DNA of 11,169 nucleotides, from NCBI GenBank assembly GCA_016780605.1, contig JADHLS010000086.1, positions 1-11,169 on the forward strand, read 5' to 3'. The translations under genes and the position numbers were made by a program. The notes beneath the pieces are model-generated. The model made no database searches. It was given only the letters and a program-made list of their open reading frames with translations, and was not told the DNA's origin. Positions 1-6,333 of this stretch are shown here, one piece after another; the first letter of the stretch is position 1, and every line of letters starts with the position of its first letter. Origin of the DNA: Reyranella sp. Its GTDB lineage: Bacteria; Pseudomonadota; Alphaproteobacteria; Reyranellales; Reyranellaceae.

Positions 1-270
1 GGCAGCGTGGTAACGTCGTGGCTGCTCGACCTGACGGCGAGCGCTCTTGCCAAGAGCCCGCAGCTCGAGGGCTTCTCCGGCAACGTCGAGGATAGCGGCG
101 AAGGTCGCTGGACGATCGAGGCCGCCATCGAGGAAGCTGTGCCCGCCGACGTGCTGGCGGCATCGCTGTTCGTGCGCTTCCGCTCGCGCCAGGATCATAC
201 GTTTGCCGAGAAGGTTCTCTCGGCGATGCGACTGGGCTTCGGAGGTCACGTCGAAGCACCGAAGAAATAA
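1..270 (+). CDS. gnd: 6-phosphogluconate dehydrogenase, decarboxylating (C-terminal part, 5' end outside window)
   Basis: Only the last 89 codons are present; the frame is open at base 1 and ends with TAA at 268-270. The enzyme oxidises and decarboxylates 6-phosphogluconate to ribulose 5-phosphate in the cytosol. The visible part matches the all-helical C-terminal domain of the family: an early S-W-L-L-D-L-T segment, then [10 protein letters not shown], then [13 protein letters not shown] and a final FGGH. The closing pattern looks more like the short (about 300 aa) NAD-type Gnd/YqeC group than the 470-aa form, but the coenzyme-binding N-terminus is not visible, so this is uncertain. Only 16 bp separate it from the LLM-1 gene, so it probably heads or belongs to that operon. 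Its product fits downstream of Fgd and GntK, which lie at the other end of the island. Confidence 0.9.
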   Translation, partial: GSVVTSWLLDLTASALAKSPQLEGFSGNVEDSGEGRWTIEAAIEEAVPADVLAASLFVRFRSRQDHTFAEKVLSAMRLGFGGHVEAPKK

Positions 271-272
271 GT

Positions 273-280
273 AGAGGAGG
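273..280 (+). promoter_or_regulatory. Strong Shine-Dalgarno of LLM-1
   Basis: AGAGGAGG lies 6 nt before the ATG at 287, within the 16-bp gap after gnd. This is the strongest plus-strand ribosome binding site in the window. It fixes the start of LLM-1 and argues that LLM-1 is translated independently of gnd although probably co-transcribed with it. Confidence 0.8.
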
Positions 281-286
281 TCTGCG

Positions 287-1138
287 ATGCGTGTTGGCGC
301 CTTCTATTTCCCGGCCGACTACGGAATCAACATAGCGGAACTGGCCAAGGCCCTCGAGGACCGCGGCTTCGATTCGCTGTTCGTGCCCGAGCACACCCAT
401 ATCCCGGCCAGCCGCAAGTCGCCCTTCCCGGGTGGCGGCGAGCTGCCCAAGCGCTATTCCCACACCCACGATCCGTTCGTGGCGCTTTCCTTTGCCGCCG
501 CCGCGACCAAGAAGCTGAAGCTCGGCACCGGCATCCTGCTGGTGCCGCAGCACGAGCCGATCGTGACGGCCAAGGCCATCGCCTCGCTCGACCAGCTGTC
601 GGGTGGCCGCTTCATCTTCGGCATCGGCGGCGGCTGGAACGTCGAGGAGATGGAGAACCACGGCGCGACCTACAAGACGCGCTTCGCGCAGATGCGCGAG
701 CATGTGCTGGCGATGAAGGAGCTGTGGACCAAGGACGAAGCCTCCTACGACGGCGAGTTCGTCAAGTTCGACCGCGTCTGGTCGTGGCCGAAGCCGGCGC
801 AGAAGCCGCATCCGCCGATCGTCCTGGGCGGCGAGACCGACCATACGTTGCGCCGGGTCATCGAATATTGCGACGGCTGGTTCCCGCGTCCGCGCGGCGG
901 CTTCGATGTCGTGAAGGGCGTGGCCCATCTGCGCCAGATGGCGGAGAAGGCGGGCCGCGATCCATCGACCATCACCACCATCGTGTTCGGCGCGGCCAAT
1001 GACGCCAAGGCGCTGGAGAGCTACGACAAGGCCGGCATCCAGAGCGCGCTGCTTGCGATCCCCGACGAAAGCCGCGACGAGATCCTGCGCTATCTCGACA
1101 CGATCGCGCCGCTCGCCAAGCTGCCGTTGGCCGCATGA
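287..1138 (+). CDS. LLM-class (luciferase-like) F420-dependent oxidoreductase, LLM-1
   Basis: This 283-aa cytosolic TIM-barrel protein of the bacterial luciferase-like family most resembles the F420-dependent LLM group (TIGR03619-like). Visible landmarks are the strand-2 P-E-H at residues 34-36, a loop R-K-S-P-F-P-G-G-G-E-L-P at 43-54, D-P-F-V-A-L at 62-67, S-G-G-R-F-I-F-G-I-G-G-G-W at 105-117 and Q-K-P-H-P-P-I-V-L-G-G at 172-182. These are flavin/deazaflavin-pocket motifs of the family. It is clearly paralogous to LLM-3, which has the same length and the same insertion loop; more than half of the residues are identical by eye in the first 180 positions, with divergent C-termini. The ATG is set by a strong ribosome site, and the TGA overlaps the next start. 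Use of F420 is inferred from the family and from adjacent F420 genes; the substrate is unknown, and an FMN-dependent monooxygenase cannot be excluded. Confidence 0.88.
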   Translation: MRVGAFYFPADYGINIAELAKALEDRGFDSLFVPEHTHIPASRKSPFPGGGELPKRYSHTHDPFVALSFAAAATKKLKLGTGILLVPQHEPIVTAKAIASLDQLSGGRFIFGIGGGWNVEEMENHGATYKTRFAQMREHVLAMKELWTKDEASYDGEFVKFDRVWSWPKPAQKPHPPIVLGGETDHTLRRVIEYCDGWFPRPRGGFDVVKGVAHLRQMAEKAGRDPSTITTIVFGAANDAKALESYDKAGIQSALLAIPDESRDEILRYLDTIAPLAKLPLAA

Positions 1139-2079
1139 CCGTCGCCATCGGCCTCGGCCTGACGGAGTTCCCCTTCACCGGGGCGGGCGACTACTGGCGT
1201 TGGGTCGATCTCTGCGAGGCCGGCGGCATCGATTCGCTGTGGCAGACCGACCGGCTGGTGAGCCGCCAGCCGATCCTGGAATGCATGGCAACAATGGCGG
1301 CGCTGGCCGGCCGCACGCGCCGCCTGCGCTTCGGCATGAACGTCGTGTCGCTCGCGCTGCGCGATCCGGTGCTGTTGGCCAAGCAATGCGCTACCATCGA
1401 CGTGCTGTCGGAGGGCCGCCTGCTGCCGGGCTTCGGCATCGGCAGCCCGCTCGGTCCCGAGTGGGAAGCGCTCGACATCGACACCAAGACGCGCGGCCGC
1501 CGCACCGATGAATCCTTGCAGATCATTGCCCGGCTGTGGCGCGAGGACAGCGTCGACTTCGAGGGCAAATACTATCGCCTGCGCGGCGCGTCGATCTCGC
1601 CCAAGCCGGTGCAGCCCGACCTGCCGATGTGGATCGGCGGCTCGTCGGAGGCCGCGATCCGGCGCACGGCGCGCTACGGCACGGGCTGGCAGGCTGGCGT
1701 GGAACAGCCGGACGTCGTCGGCAAGGTCGTGGCCGCCATCAAGAAGGCGACGGCGGAAGCCGGCCGCACCATCGACGAGGACCATTACGGCGCGGCGTTC
1801 CCGTTCTACTTCGGCAGCCGCAGCGACAGCGTGCTCGCGGGCGCCATGGCGGCGTACCAGAAGCGGACGGGCCGCGATCCGTCGAACTACTTCGCCATCG
1901 GCGACGAGAAGGTGATCCTCGAGCGGGTCGCCGACTATGTCGCCATGGGAGTCGAGAAGTTCATCCTGCGCCCCGTCGGGTCCGACGGCGAGGCGATCAT
2001 CGGTCAGACCAGGAAGCTGATCGACAAGGTGCTGCCGCAGGTCGAGGCGCGGTGGCCCAAGAAGGCGAAGGCAGCCTAG
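1135..2079 (+). CDS. LLM-class (luciferase-like) oxidoreductase, LLM-2
   Basis: This 314-aa luciferase-like TIM-barrel protein comes from a different subfamily than its two neighbours. Family signatures are D-S-L-W-Q-T-D-R-L at 33-41, D-V-L-S-E-G-R-L-L-P-G-F-G-I-G, F-E-G-K-Y-Y-R-L and P-K-P-V-Q-P-D-L-P-M-W-I-G-G. The strand-2 position that is S-D-H or P-E-H in the other LLM proteins of this window reads T-D-R here (38-40). The glycine-rich G-x-G-x-G-W is replaced by G-I-G-S-P-L-G-P-E-W. It also lacks the S-P-F-P-G-G-G loop. The gene starts with an ATGA overlap on the LLM-1 stop and has no good ribosome site of its own, so translation is probably coupled. Cofactor choice (F420 or FMN) and substrate are unknown. 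The C-terminus is lysine/alanine-rich. Confidence 0.85.
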   Translation: MTVAIGLGLTEFPFTGAGDYWRWVDLCEAGGIDSLWQTDRLVSRQPILECMATMAALAGRTRRLRFGMNVVSLALRDPVLLAKQCATIDVLSEGRLLPGFGIGSPLGPEWEALDIDTKTRGRRTDESLQIIARLWREDSVDFEGKYYRLRGASISPKPVQPDLPMWIGGSSEAAIRRTARYGTGWQAGVEQPDVVGKVVAAIKKATAEAGRTIDEDHYGAAFPFYFGSRSDSVLAGAMAAYQKRTGRDPSNYFAIGDEKVILERVADYVAMGVEKFILRPVGSDGEAIIGQTRKLIDKVLPQVEARWPKKAKAA

Positions 2080-2084
2080 CAGCA

Positions 2085-2091
2085 GAGGGAG
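2085..2091 (+). promoter_or_regulatory. Shine-Dalgarno of LLM-3
   Basis: GAGGGAG lies 6 nt before the ATG at 2098, in the 18-bp gap after LLM-2. It supports that start. Confidence 0.7.
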
Positions 2092-2097
2092 AAAGCC

Positions 2098-2949
2098 ATG
2101 CATGTCGGCGCGGCGATGTTCTTCACCGACTATTCGATGACGCCGGCCGAGCTCGGCACGGCGCTGGAGGAACGCGGCTTCGAATCGGTGTGGGCGCCCG
2201 AGCACTCGCACATTCCGCTGACGCGCAAGTCGCCATTTCCCGGCGGCGGCGACCTCCCCAAGAAGTACTACGACGCCATGGATCCGTTCGTCAGCCTGAC
2301 GGCGGCGGCGGCGGCAACGAAGAAGTTGAAGGTCGGTACCGGCGTCTGCCTGGTGAACCAGCGCGATCCCATCCAGACTGCCAAGCTCGTCGCCTCGATC
2401 GATCAGGTCTCGGGCGGGCGCTTCCTGTTCGGTGTCGGCAACGGCTGGAACCAGGACGAGATGGAGAACCACGGCACCGACTTCGAGAGCCGCCACAAGC
2501 TGGTGCGCGAGCGCATCGAGGCCATGAAGGTGATCTGGACCAAGTCCAAGGCCGAATATCACGGCGACATGGTGAAGTTCGATCCGATGATGGCCTGGCC
2601 CAAGCCGGTGCAGAAGCCGCATCCGCCGGTGCTGGTCGGCGGCGCCTTCCCTTACGGCGCGCGCCGTGCGGTGCGCTACGGCGACGGCTGGATGCCGCTG
2701 CGCCGGCGCAAGCAGTACGCCGAGGTGCGCGACCTGATCCCGAAGTTCCAGGCGATGGCCAAGGAGGCCGATCGCGACCTCGCCTCGCTGCCGGTCTCGA
2801 TCTGGGAATCGAAGGAGGACGAGAGCGAGCTGAAGCGGGACCAGGACGCGGGCGTCGTGCGCGTCATCGTCAGCCTCGACTCGGAGAAGTCCGACAAGAT
2901 CCTGCCCATCCTCGACCGCTGGGCAAAGCTCGCGGCCAAGGTGGCCTGA
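2098..2949 (+). CDS. LLM-class (luciferase-like) F420-dependent oxidoreductase, LLM-3 (paralogue of LLM-1)
   Basis: This 283-aa luciferase-like protein aligns with LLM-1 over its whole length. It shares P-E-H at 34-36, the R-K-S-P-F-P-G-G-G-D-L-P loop at 43-54, D-P-F-V, V-S-G-G-R-F-L-F-G-V-G-N-G-W and Q-K-P-H-P-P-V-L-V-G-G. The third glycine of the G-x-G-x-G-W motif sits in a G-N-G-W context here, against G-G-G-W in LLM-1. After about residue 185 the two diverge strongly (here a basic L-R-R-R-K-Q segment), which suggests different substrates. It is the last gene of the plus-strand operon; its TGA is followed with no spacer by the stop codon of the convergent LLM-4. Assignment to the F420-using group rests on family resemblance and context. 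The reaction is unknown. Confidence 0.88.
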   Translation: MHVGAAMFFTDYSMTPAELGTALEERGFESVWAPEHSHIPLTRKSPFPGGGDLPKKYYDAMDPFVSLTAAAAATKKLKVGTGVCLVNQRDPIQTAKLVASIDQVSGGRFLFGVGNGWNQDEMENHGTDFESRHKLVRERIEAMKVIWTKSKAEYHGDMVKFDPMMAWPKPVQKPHPPVLVGGAFPYGARRAVRYGDGWMPLRRRKQYAEVRDLIPKFQAMAKEADRDLASLPVSIWESKEDESELKRDQDAGVVRVIVSLDSEKSDKILPILDRWAKLAAKVA

Positions 2950-3903
2950 CTACAAGAGAGACAACACGTCCTTCTTGAACTTCTGCATCTCGGCCAGCAC
3001 GGCGTCGACCGTGCTGCCCTGGAAGCCGAAGTCGAGGCAGCCGACGCCGATGGCGGCGAGCGCCTTGATGTCGTTGGCAAGGTCGGCGGGCTTGCCCGAG
3101 AACAATCGCCGCTCGCCGTCGCCCGCCTTGGCGGGTGCGGTCTCGCCGAACTGCGTGACGCGCAAGGTGAGCCCCACCGCGTCCGCTTTGCGGCCGGCTT
3201 CCACCGTCATCTTGCGCAGACGATCGGCCTGGGTCTTGAAGCGCTTCAGGCTGTCGAGCGGATTGGCCGGATTGGTGCCGATGGGATACCAGGCATCACC
3301 CAGCTGGGCGGTGCGCCGCAGCGCCGGGCCACTCTCGCCGCCGACCCAGATCGGCGGATGCGGCTTCTGCACCGGCTTGGGGTCCATCAGGATGTTGTCG
3401 AACTTGACGTGCTTGCCAGCGAACTTCGGATTGGGCTTGGTCCAGAGTTCGATGAAGGCCCTAAGGTACTCGTCGGTAACCTTGCCGCGCTCGGCGAAAT
3501 CGGGCGCCTGGATCGCTTCGAACTCCTCCTTCATCCAGCCCGCGCCGATGCCGAGCGTCAGGCGGCCGCCCGACAGCACGTCGATGGTCGCCAGCATCTT
3601 GGCGGTCAGTACCGCGGGGCGATGCGGCACCACCATCACCGACGATACCAGGCGCAGTTTCCTGGTTTTCGCCGCGACAAACGCCATCTCGATCAGCTGC
3701 TCATGCCGCTCGACACGCGAGCCCGCCGGGAATTCACCGGTGTTGCTGTAGGGGTATTTGGCCTCGATATCCGTCGGGATCACCACATGGTCGCTGAAGG
3801 TGGCGTAGTCGAAGCCCATGGCCTCGCCCTCGGCCACCAGCTTCACCAGTTGATCCGTCGCCGACATCGGGCCGGCAGTCGGCGCATTGAATCCGAATTG
3901 CAT
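2950..3903 (-). CDS. LLM-class (luciferase-like) F420-dependent oxidoreductase, LLM-4
   Basis: This 317-aa TIM-barrel oxidoreductase is a fourth, distinct LLM branch. Visible signatures are G-F-D-Y-A-T-F-S-D-H at 30-39 (the S-D-H pair typical of F420-dependent members), V-L-S-G-G-R-L-T-L-G-I-G-A-G-W, P-K-P-V-Q-K-P-H-P-P-I-W-V-G-G and a C-terminal G-V-G-C-L-D-F-G-F. The frame is open upstream to 3939. The ATG at 3903 is chosen because GGAGGAG lies 7 nt before it and because the protein then begins M-Q-F-G-F-N, as family members do. It is transcribed alone, divergently from fbiC and convergently with LLM-3. Sharing a 105-bp divergent region with fbiC suggests co-regulation with cofactor synthesis. 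The substrate is unknown. Confidence 0.88.
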   Translation of the reverse strand: MQFGFNAPTAGPMSATDQLVKLVAEGEAMGFDYATFSDHVVIPTDIEAKYPYSNTGEFPAGSRVERHEQLIEMAFVAAKTRKLRLVSSVMVVPHRPAVLTAKMLATIDVLSGGRLTLGIGAGWMKEEFEAIQAPDFAERGKVTDEYLRAFIELWTKPNPKFAGKHVKFDNILMDPKPVQKPHPPIWVGGESGPALRRTAQLGDAWYPIGTNPANPLDSLKRFKTQADRLRKMTVEAGRKADAVGLTLRVTQFGETAPAKAGDGERRLFSGKPADLANDIKALAAIGVGCLDFGFQGSTVDAVLAEMQKFKKDVLSLL

Positions 3904-4008
3904 GTCTGGTCTCCTCCAAGCCGGTGTTGTTGTTGCCATAGTACACGATGCGGCCGGTCCGGATTGCCGCTATCGTCCGGTCAAACGAGCGTACTCCAGA
4001 GGTTGTTG
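3904..4008. promoter_or_regulatory. Divergent promoter region between LLM-4 and fbiC
   Basis: This is the longest gene-free stretch (105 bp), and both flanking genes must be transcribed from it or its edges. GGAGGAG (minus strand, plus positions 3911-3917) is the LLM-4 ribosome site; AGAGG at 3998-4002, 6 nt before the fbiC ATG, is the fbiC site. A possible minus-strand -10 box is TACTAT (plus 3938-3943), 35 nt from the LLM-4 start, without a convincing -35 box. GTCCGG occurs twice, at about 3956 and 3975, and AGTAC (3940-3944) is inverted as GTACT (3991-3995). These could be operator half-sites but are short enough to be chance. No confident plus-strand promoter was recognised. Confidence 0.5.
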
Positions 4009-6333
4009 ATGTCGGATCTTTTCGGGCTGATGGCTGACGCCGCGCGCCTGCGCGATCAGGGCCATGGCCGGCTGATCTCCTATTCGCGCAAGGTCTTCAT
4101 TCCGTTGACCAAGCTCTGCCGCGACGTGTGCCACTACTGCACCTTCGCCGAGACGCCGCACGCCAGCCGTCCTGCCTATCTCTCGCCGGACGAAGTCTTG
4201 GCGATCGCCCGCGCCGGCAAGGCCGCGGGCTGCACCGAGGCGCTGTTTACCCTGGGCGACAAGCCCGAGCTGCGCTATCGCGCGGCGCGCGAGGCGCTGG
4301 ATGCGATGGGCTACGCTACGACCATCGCCTATCTCACGGCGATGTGCGCCCTGGTGCTGCGCGAGACCGGGCTGCTGCCGCACGCCAATCCCGGCGTGAT
4401 GACGCGCGAGGAGATCGCGGCCTTGCGCGAGGTGACGGCGAGCCAGGGCATCATGCTGGAATCGACCAGCGAGCGGCTCACCGAGAAGGGCGGCGTGCAT
4501 TTCGGCTCGCCCGACAAGCATCCGTCCGTGCGGCTGGAGACCATCCGTCTCGCCGGCGAGCTCAAGGTGCCGTTCACCACCGGTATCCTGATCGGCATCG
4601 GCGAGACGCGCGAGGAGCGACTCGATGCCCTGCGCACGATCCGCGACCTGCATAAGACGTACGGCCACATCCAGGAAGTGATCGTCCAGAATTTCCGCGC
4701 CAAGTCCGACACCAAGCTCGCCGACGCGGACGAGCCCGACCTGCAGGACCTGCTGTGGACCATCGCCCAGGCGCGCCTGATCCTGGGACCGGACATGAAC
4801 ATCCAGGCGCCGCCTAACCTGTCGCCCGGCGTCTATCAGCGCCTGATCGGCGCGGGACTGAACGACTGGGGCGGCGTGTCGCCGGTGACGCCCGATCACG
4901 TGAACCCGGAAGCGCCGTGGCCGGCCGTCGAGGAGCTGGCGCGCAAGAGCGCCGAGATGGGCAAAGTCCTGGTCAACCGGCTCGCCGTCTATCCGTCTTA
5001 TGTGCGCGAGGCCGCGACCTGGCTGGCGCCCGAGGTGGCGACGCAGGTTCGCCGCATGAGCGACGCCGAGGGCCTGGCGCGCGAGGATGATTGGGCGCCG
5101 GGCAACACCGAGCCGCCGCGCGCGCCGCAGGTGCTGCTGCGCGAGGTCGATCCCGAGGTCGCGCGCATCGTCGATCGCGCCGCCGGCGGGACGCGGCTCG
5201 ATCATCCCGACATCGTGCGCCTGTTCACGGCACGCGATGCCGACTATCGCCATGTCACAGGCGCGGCCGATGCGTTGCGCAAGGCCGTCAGCGGCGAGGT
5301 CATCCGCTACGTCGTCAACCGCAACATCAACTACACCAACATCTGCTACTTCCGCTGCCGCTTTTGCGCCTTCTCCAAGGGCCGCACCCACGATGATCTG
5401 CGCGGCAAGCCGTACGATCTCGCTCTCGAGGAAGTCTCCCGCCGTGCCGTCGAGGCGTGGCAGCGCGGCGCCACCGAGGTCTGCCTGCAGGGTGGCATCC
5501 ATCCCGACTACACCGGCGAGACCTACGAAGCGATCTGCCGCGCCATCAAGGAGGCGGTGCCGGGCATGCATATCCATGCCTTTTCGCCGCTCGAGGTGAC
5601 GCAGGGTGCGGCGACGTTGAACCGGCCGATCGGTGAGTTCCTGGCCGGCCTCAAGGATGCGGGCCTCGGGACCTTGCCGGGCACCGCAGCAGAAATCCTC
5701 GACGACGAGGTCCGCGCCATCATCTGTCCGGACAAGATCAACACCGCGCAATGGCTCGACGTGCAGCGCGCCGCCCACAAGCTCGGCCTGCGCACGACCT
5801 CGACCATCATGTACGGCCATGTCGAGACGTCGCTCGCCTGGGCGCGCCACCTGCTGGCGCTGCGCGACCTCCAGGTCGAGACGGGAGGCTTCACCGAGTT
5901 CGTGCCGCTGCCCTTCGTGCACATGGAAGCGCCGATGTACCGCCAGGGCCTGGCGCGCCGCGGTCCCACCTTCCGCGAGGCGGTGATCATGCACTCCATT
6001 GCCCGCCTGGTGTTGCATCCGGCCATCACCAACATCCAGACCTCGTGGGTGAAGATGGGCCCGGCCGGCGCCGCCATCTGCCTGAATGCCGGTGCCAACG
6101 ATCTGGGCGGCACGTTGATGAACGAGAGCATCTCGCGCGCCGCCGGTACCCAGCACGGCCAGGAATTTCCGCCCGACGCCATGGAGGCCCTGATCCGCTC
6201 GATCGGCCGCACGCCGCAGCAGCGCACCACGCTCTACGGCGAGGTCGACGAGGAACGGCGGGCTGCGTCGTTCGTGGCGGGCGAGCTTGCCCCGATCGTG
6301 CTGACGCCGCCGCGCAAGCGGGCGGCGGCTTAG
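4009..6333 (+). CDS. fbiC: FO synthase, fused CofG-CofH radical SAM enzyme
   Basis: This 774-aa two-domain radical SAM enzyme makes FO, the deazaflavin chromophore of F420, from tyrosine and 5-amino-6-ribitylaminouracil. The N-terminal CofG-like half carries its [4Fe-4S] motif C-R-D-V-C-H-Y-C at C37, C41, C44. The C-terminal CofH-like half carries C-Y-F-R-C-R-F-C at C446, C450, C453. Both are the CX3CX2C pattern of the family. Further CofH signatures are C-L-Q-G-G-I-H-P-D, L-P-G-T-A-A-E-I-L-D-D-E-V and the late L-N-A-G-A-N-D-L-G-G-T-L-M-N-E. The frame is open back to 3358, but the ATG at 4009 is preferred for its AGAGG site and because the text before it is antisense to LLM-4. It is somewhat shorter than the roughly 850-aa mycobacterial protein. 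It is encoded apart from cofCDE, and its TAG overlaps the end of the convergent amidase gene. Confidence 0.96.
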   Translation: MSDLFGLMADAARLRDQGHGRLISYSRKVFIPLTKLCRDVCHYCTFAETPHASRPAYLSPDEVLAIARAGKAAGCTEALFTLGDKPELRYRAAREALDAMGYATTIAYLTAMCALVLRETGLLPHANPGVMTREEIAALREVTASQGIMLESTSERLTEKGGVHFGSPDKHPSVRLETIRLAGELKVPFTTGILIGIGETREERLDALRTIRDLHKTYGHIQEVIVQNFRAKSDTKLADADEPDLQDLLWTIAQARLILGPDMNIQAPPNLSPGVYQRLIGAGLNDWGGVSPVTPDHVNPEAPWPAVEELARKSAEMGKVLVNRLAVYPSYVREAATWLAPEVATQVRRMSDAEGLAREDDWAPGNTEPPRAPQVLLREVDPEVARIVDRAAGGTRLDHPDIVRLFTARDADYRHVTGAADALRKAVSGEVIRYVVNRNINYTNICYFRCRFCAFSKGRTHDDLRGKPYDLALEEVSRRAVEAWQRGATEVCLQGGIHPDYTGETYEAICRAIKEAVPGMHIHAFSPLEVTQGAATLNRPIGEFLAGLKDAGLGTLPGTAAEILDDEVRAIICPDKINTAQWLDVQRAAHKLGLRTTSTIMYGHVETSLAWARHLLALRDLQVETGGFTEFVPLPFVHMEAPMYRQGLARRGPTFREAVIMHSIARLVLHPAITNIQTSWVKMGPAGAAICLNAGANDLGGTLMNESISRAAGTQHGQEFPPDAMEALIRSIGRTPQQRTTLYGEVDEERRAASFVAGELAPIVLTPPRKRAAA

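Noticed and set aside
1090..2622. A 510-codon open frame on the minus strand across the LLM-1/2/3 operon.
   Set aside because: It lies opposite three conserved genes and has shadow-type composition with no family motif.
1536..2978. A 480-codon plus-strand frame overlapping LLM-2 and LLM-3.
   Set aside because: It is an out-of-frame reading of two well-supported genes, with arginine/glycine-rich text and no domain.
3904..3939. A 12-codon N-terminal extension of LLM-4 starting at 3939.
   Set aside because: The ATG at 3903 has GGAGGAG 7 nt upstream and gives the usual family N-terminus; the extension would contain that ribosome site within its coding sequence.
3358..4008. An N-terminal extension of fbiC reaching back to 3358.
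   Set aside because: The extension is antisense to LLM-4 and unlike FbiC; the ATG at 4009 has a ribosome site and yields the CofG N-terminus.
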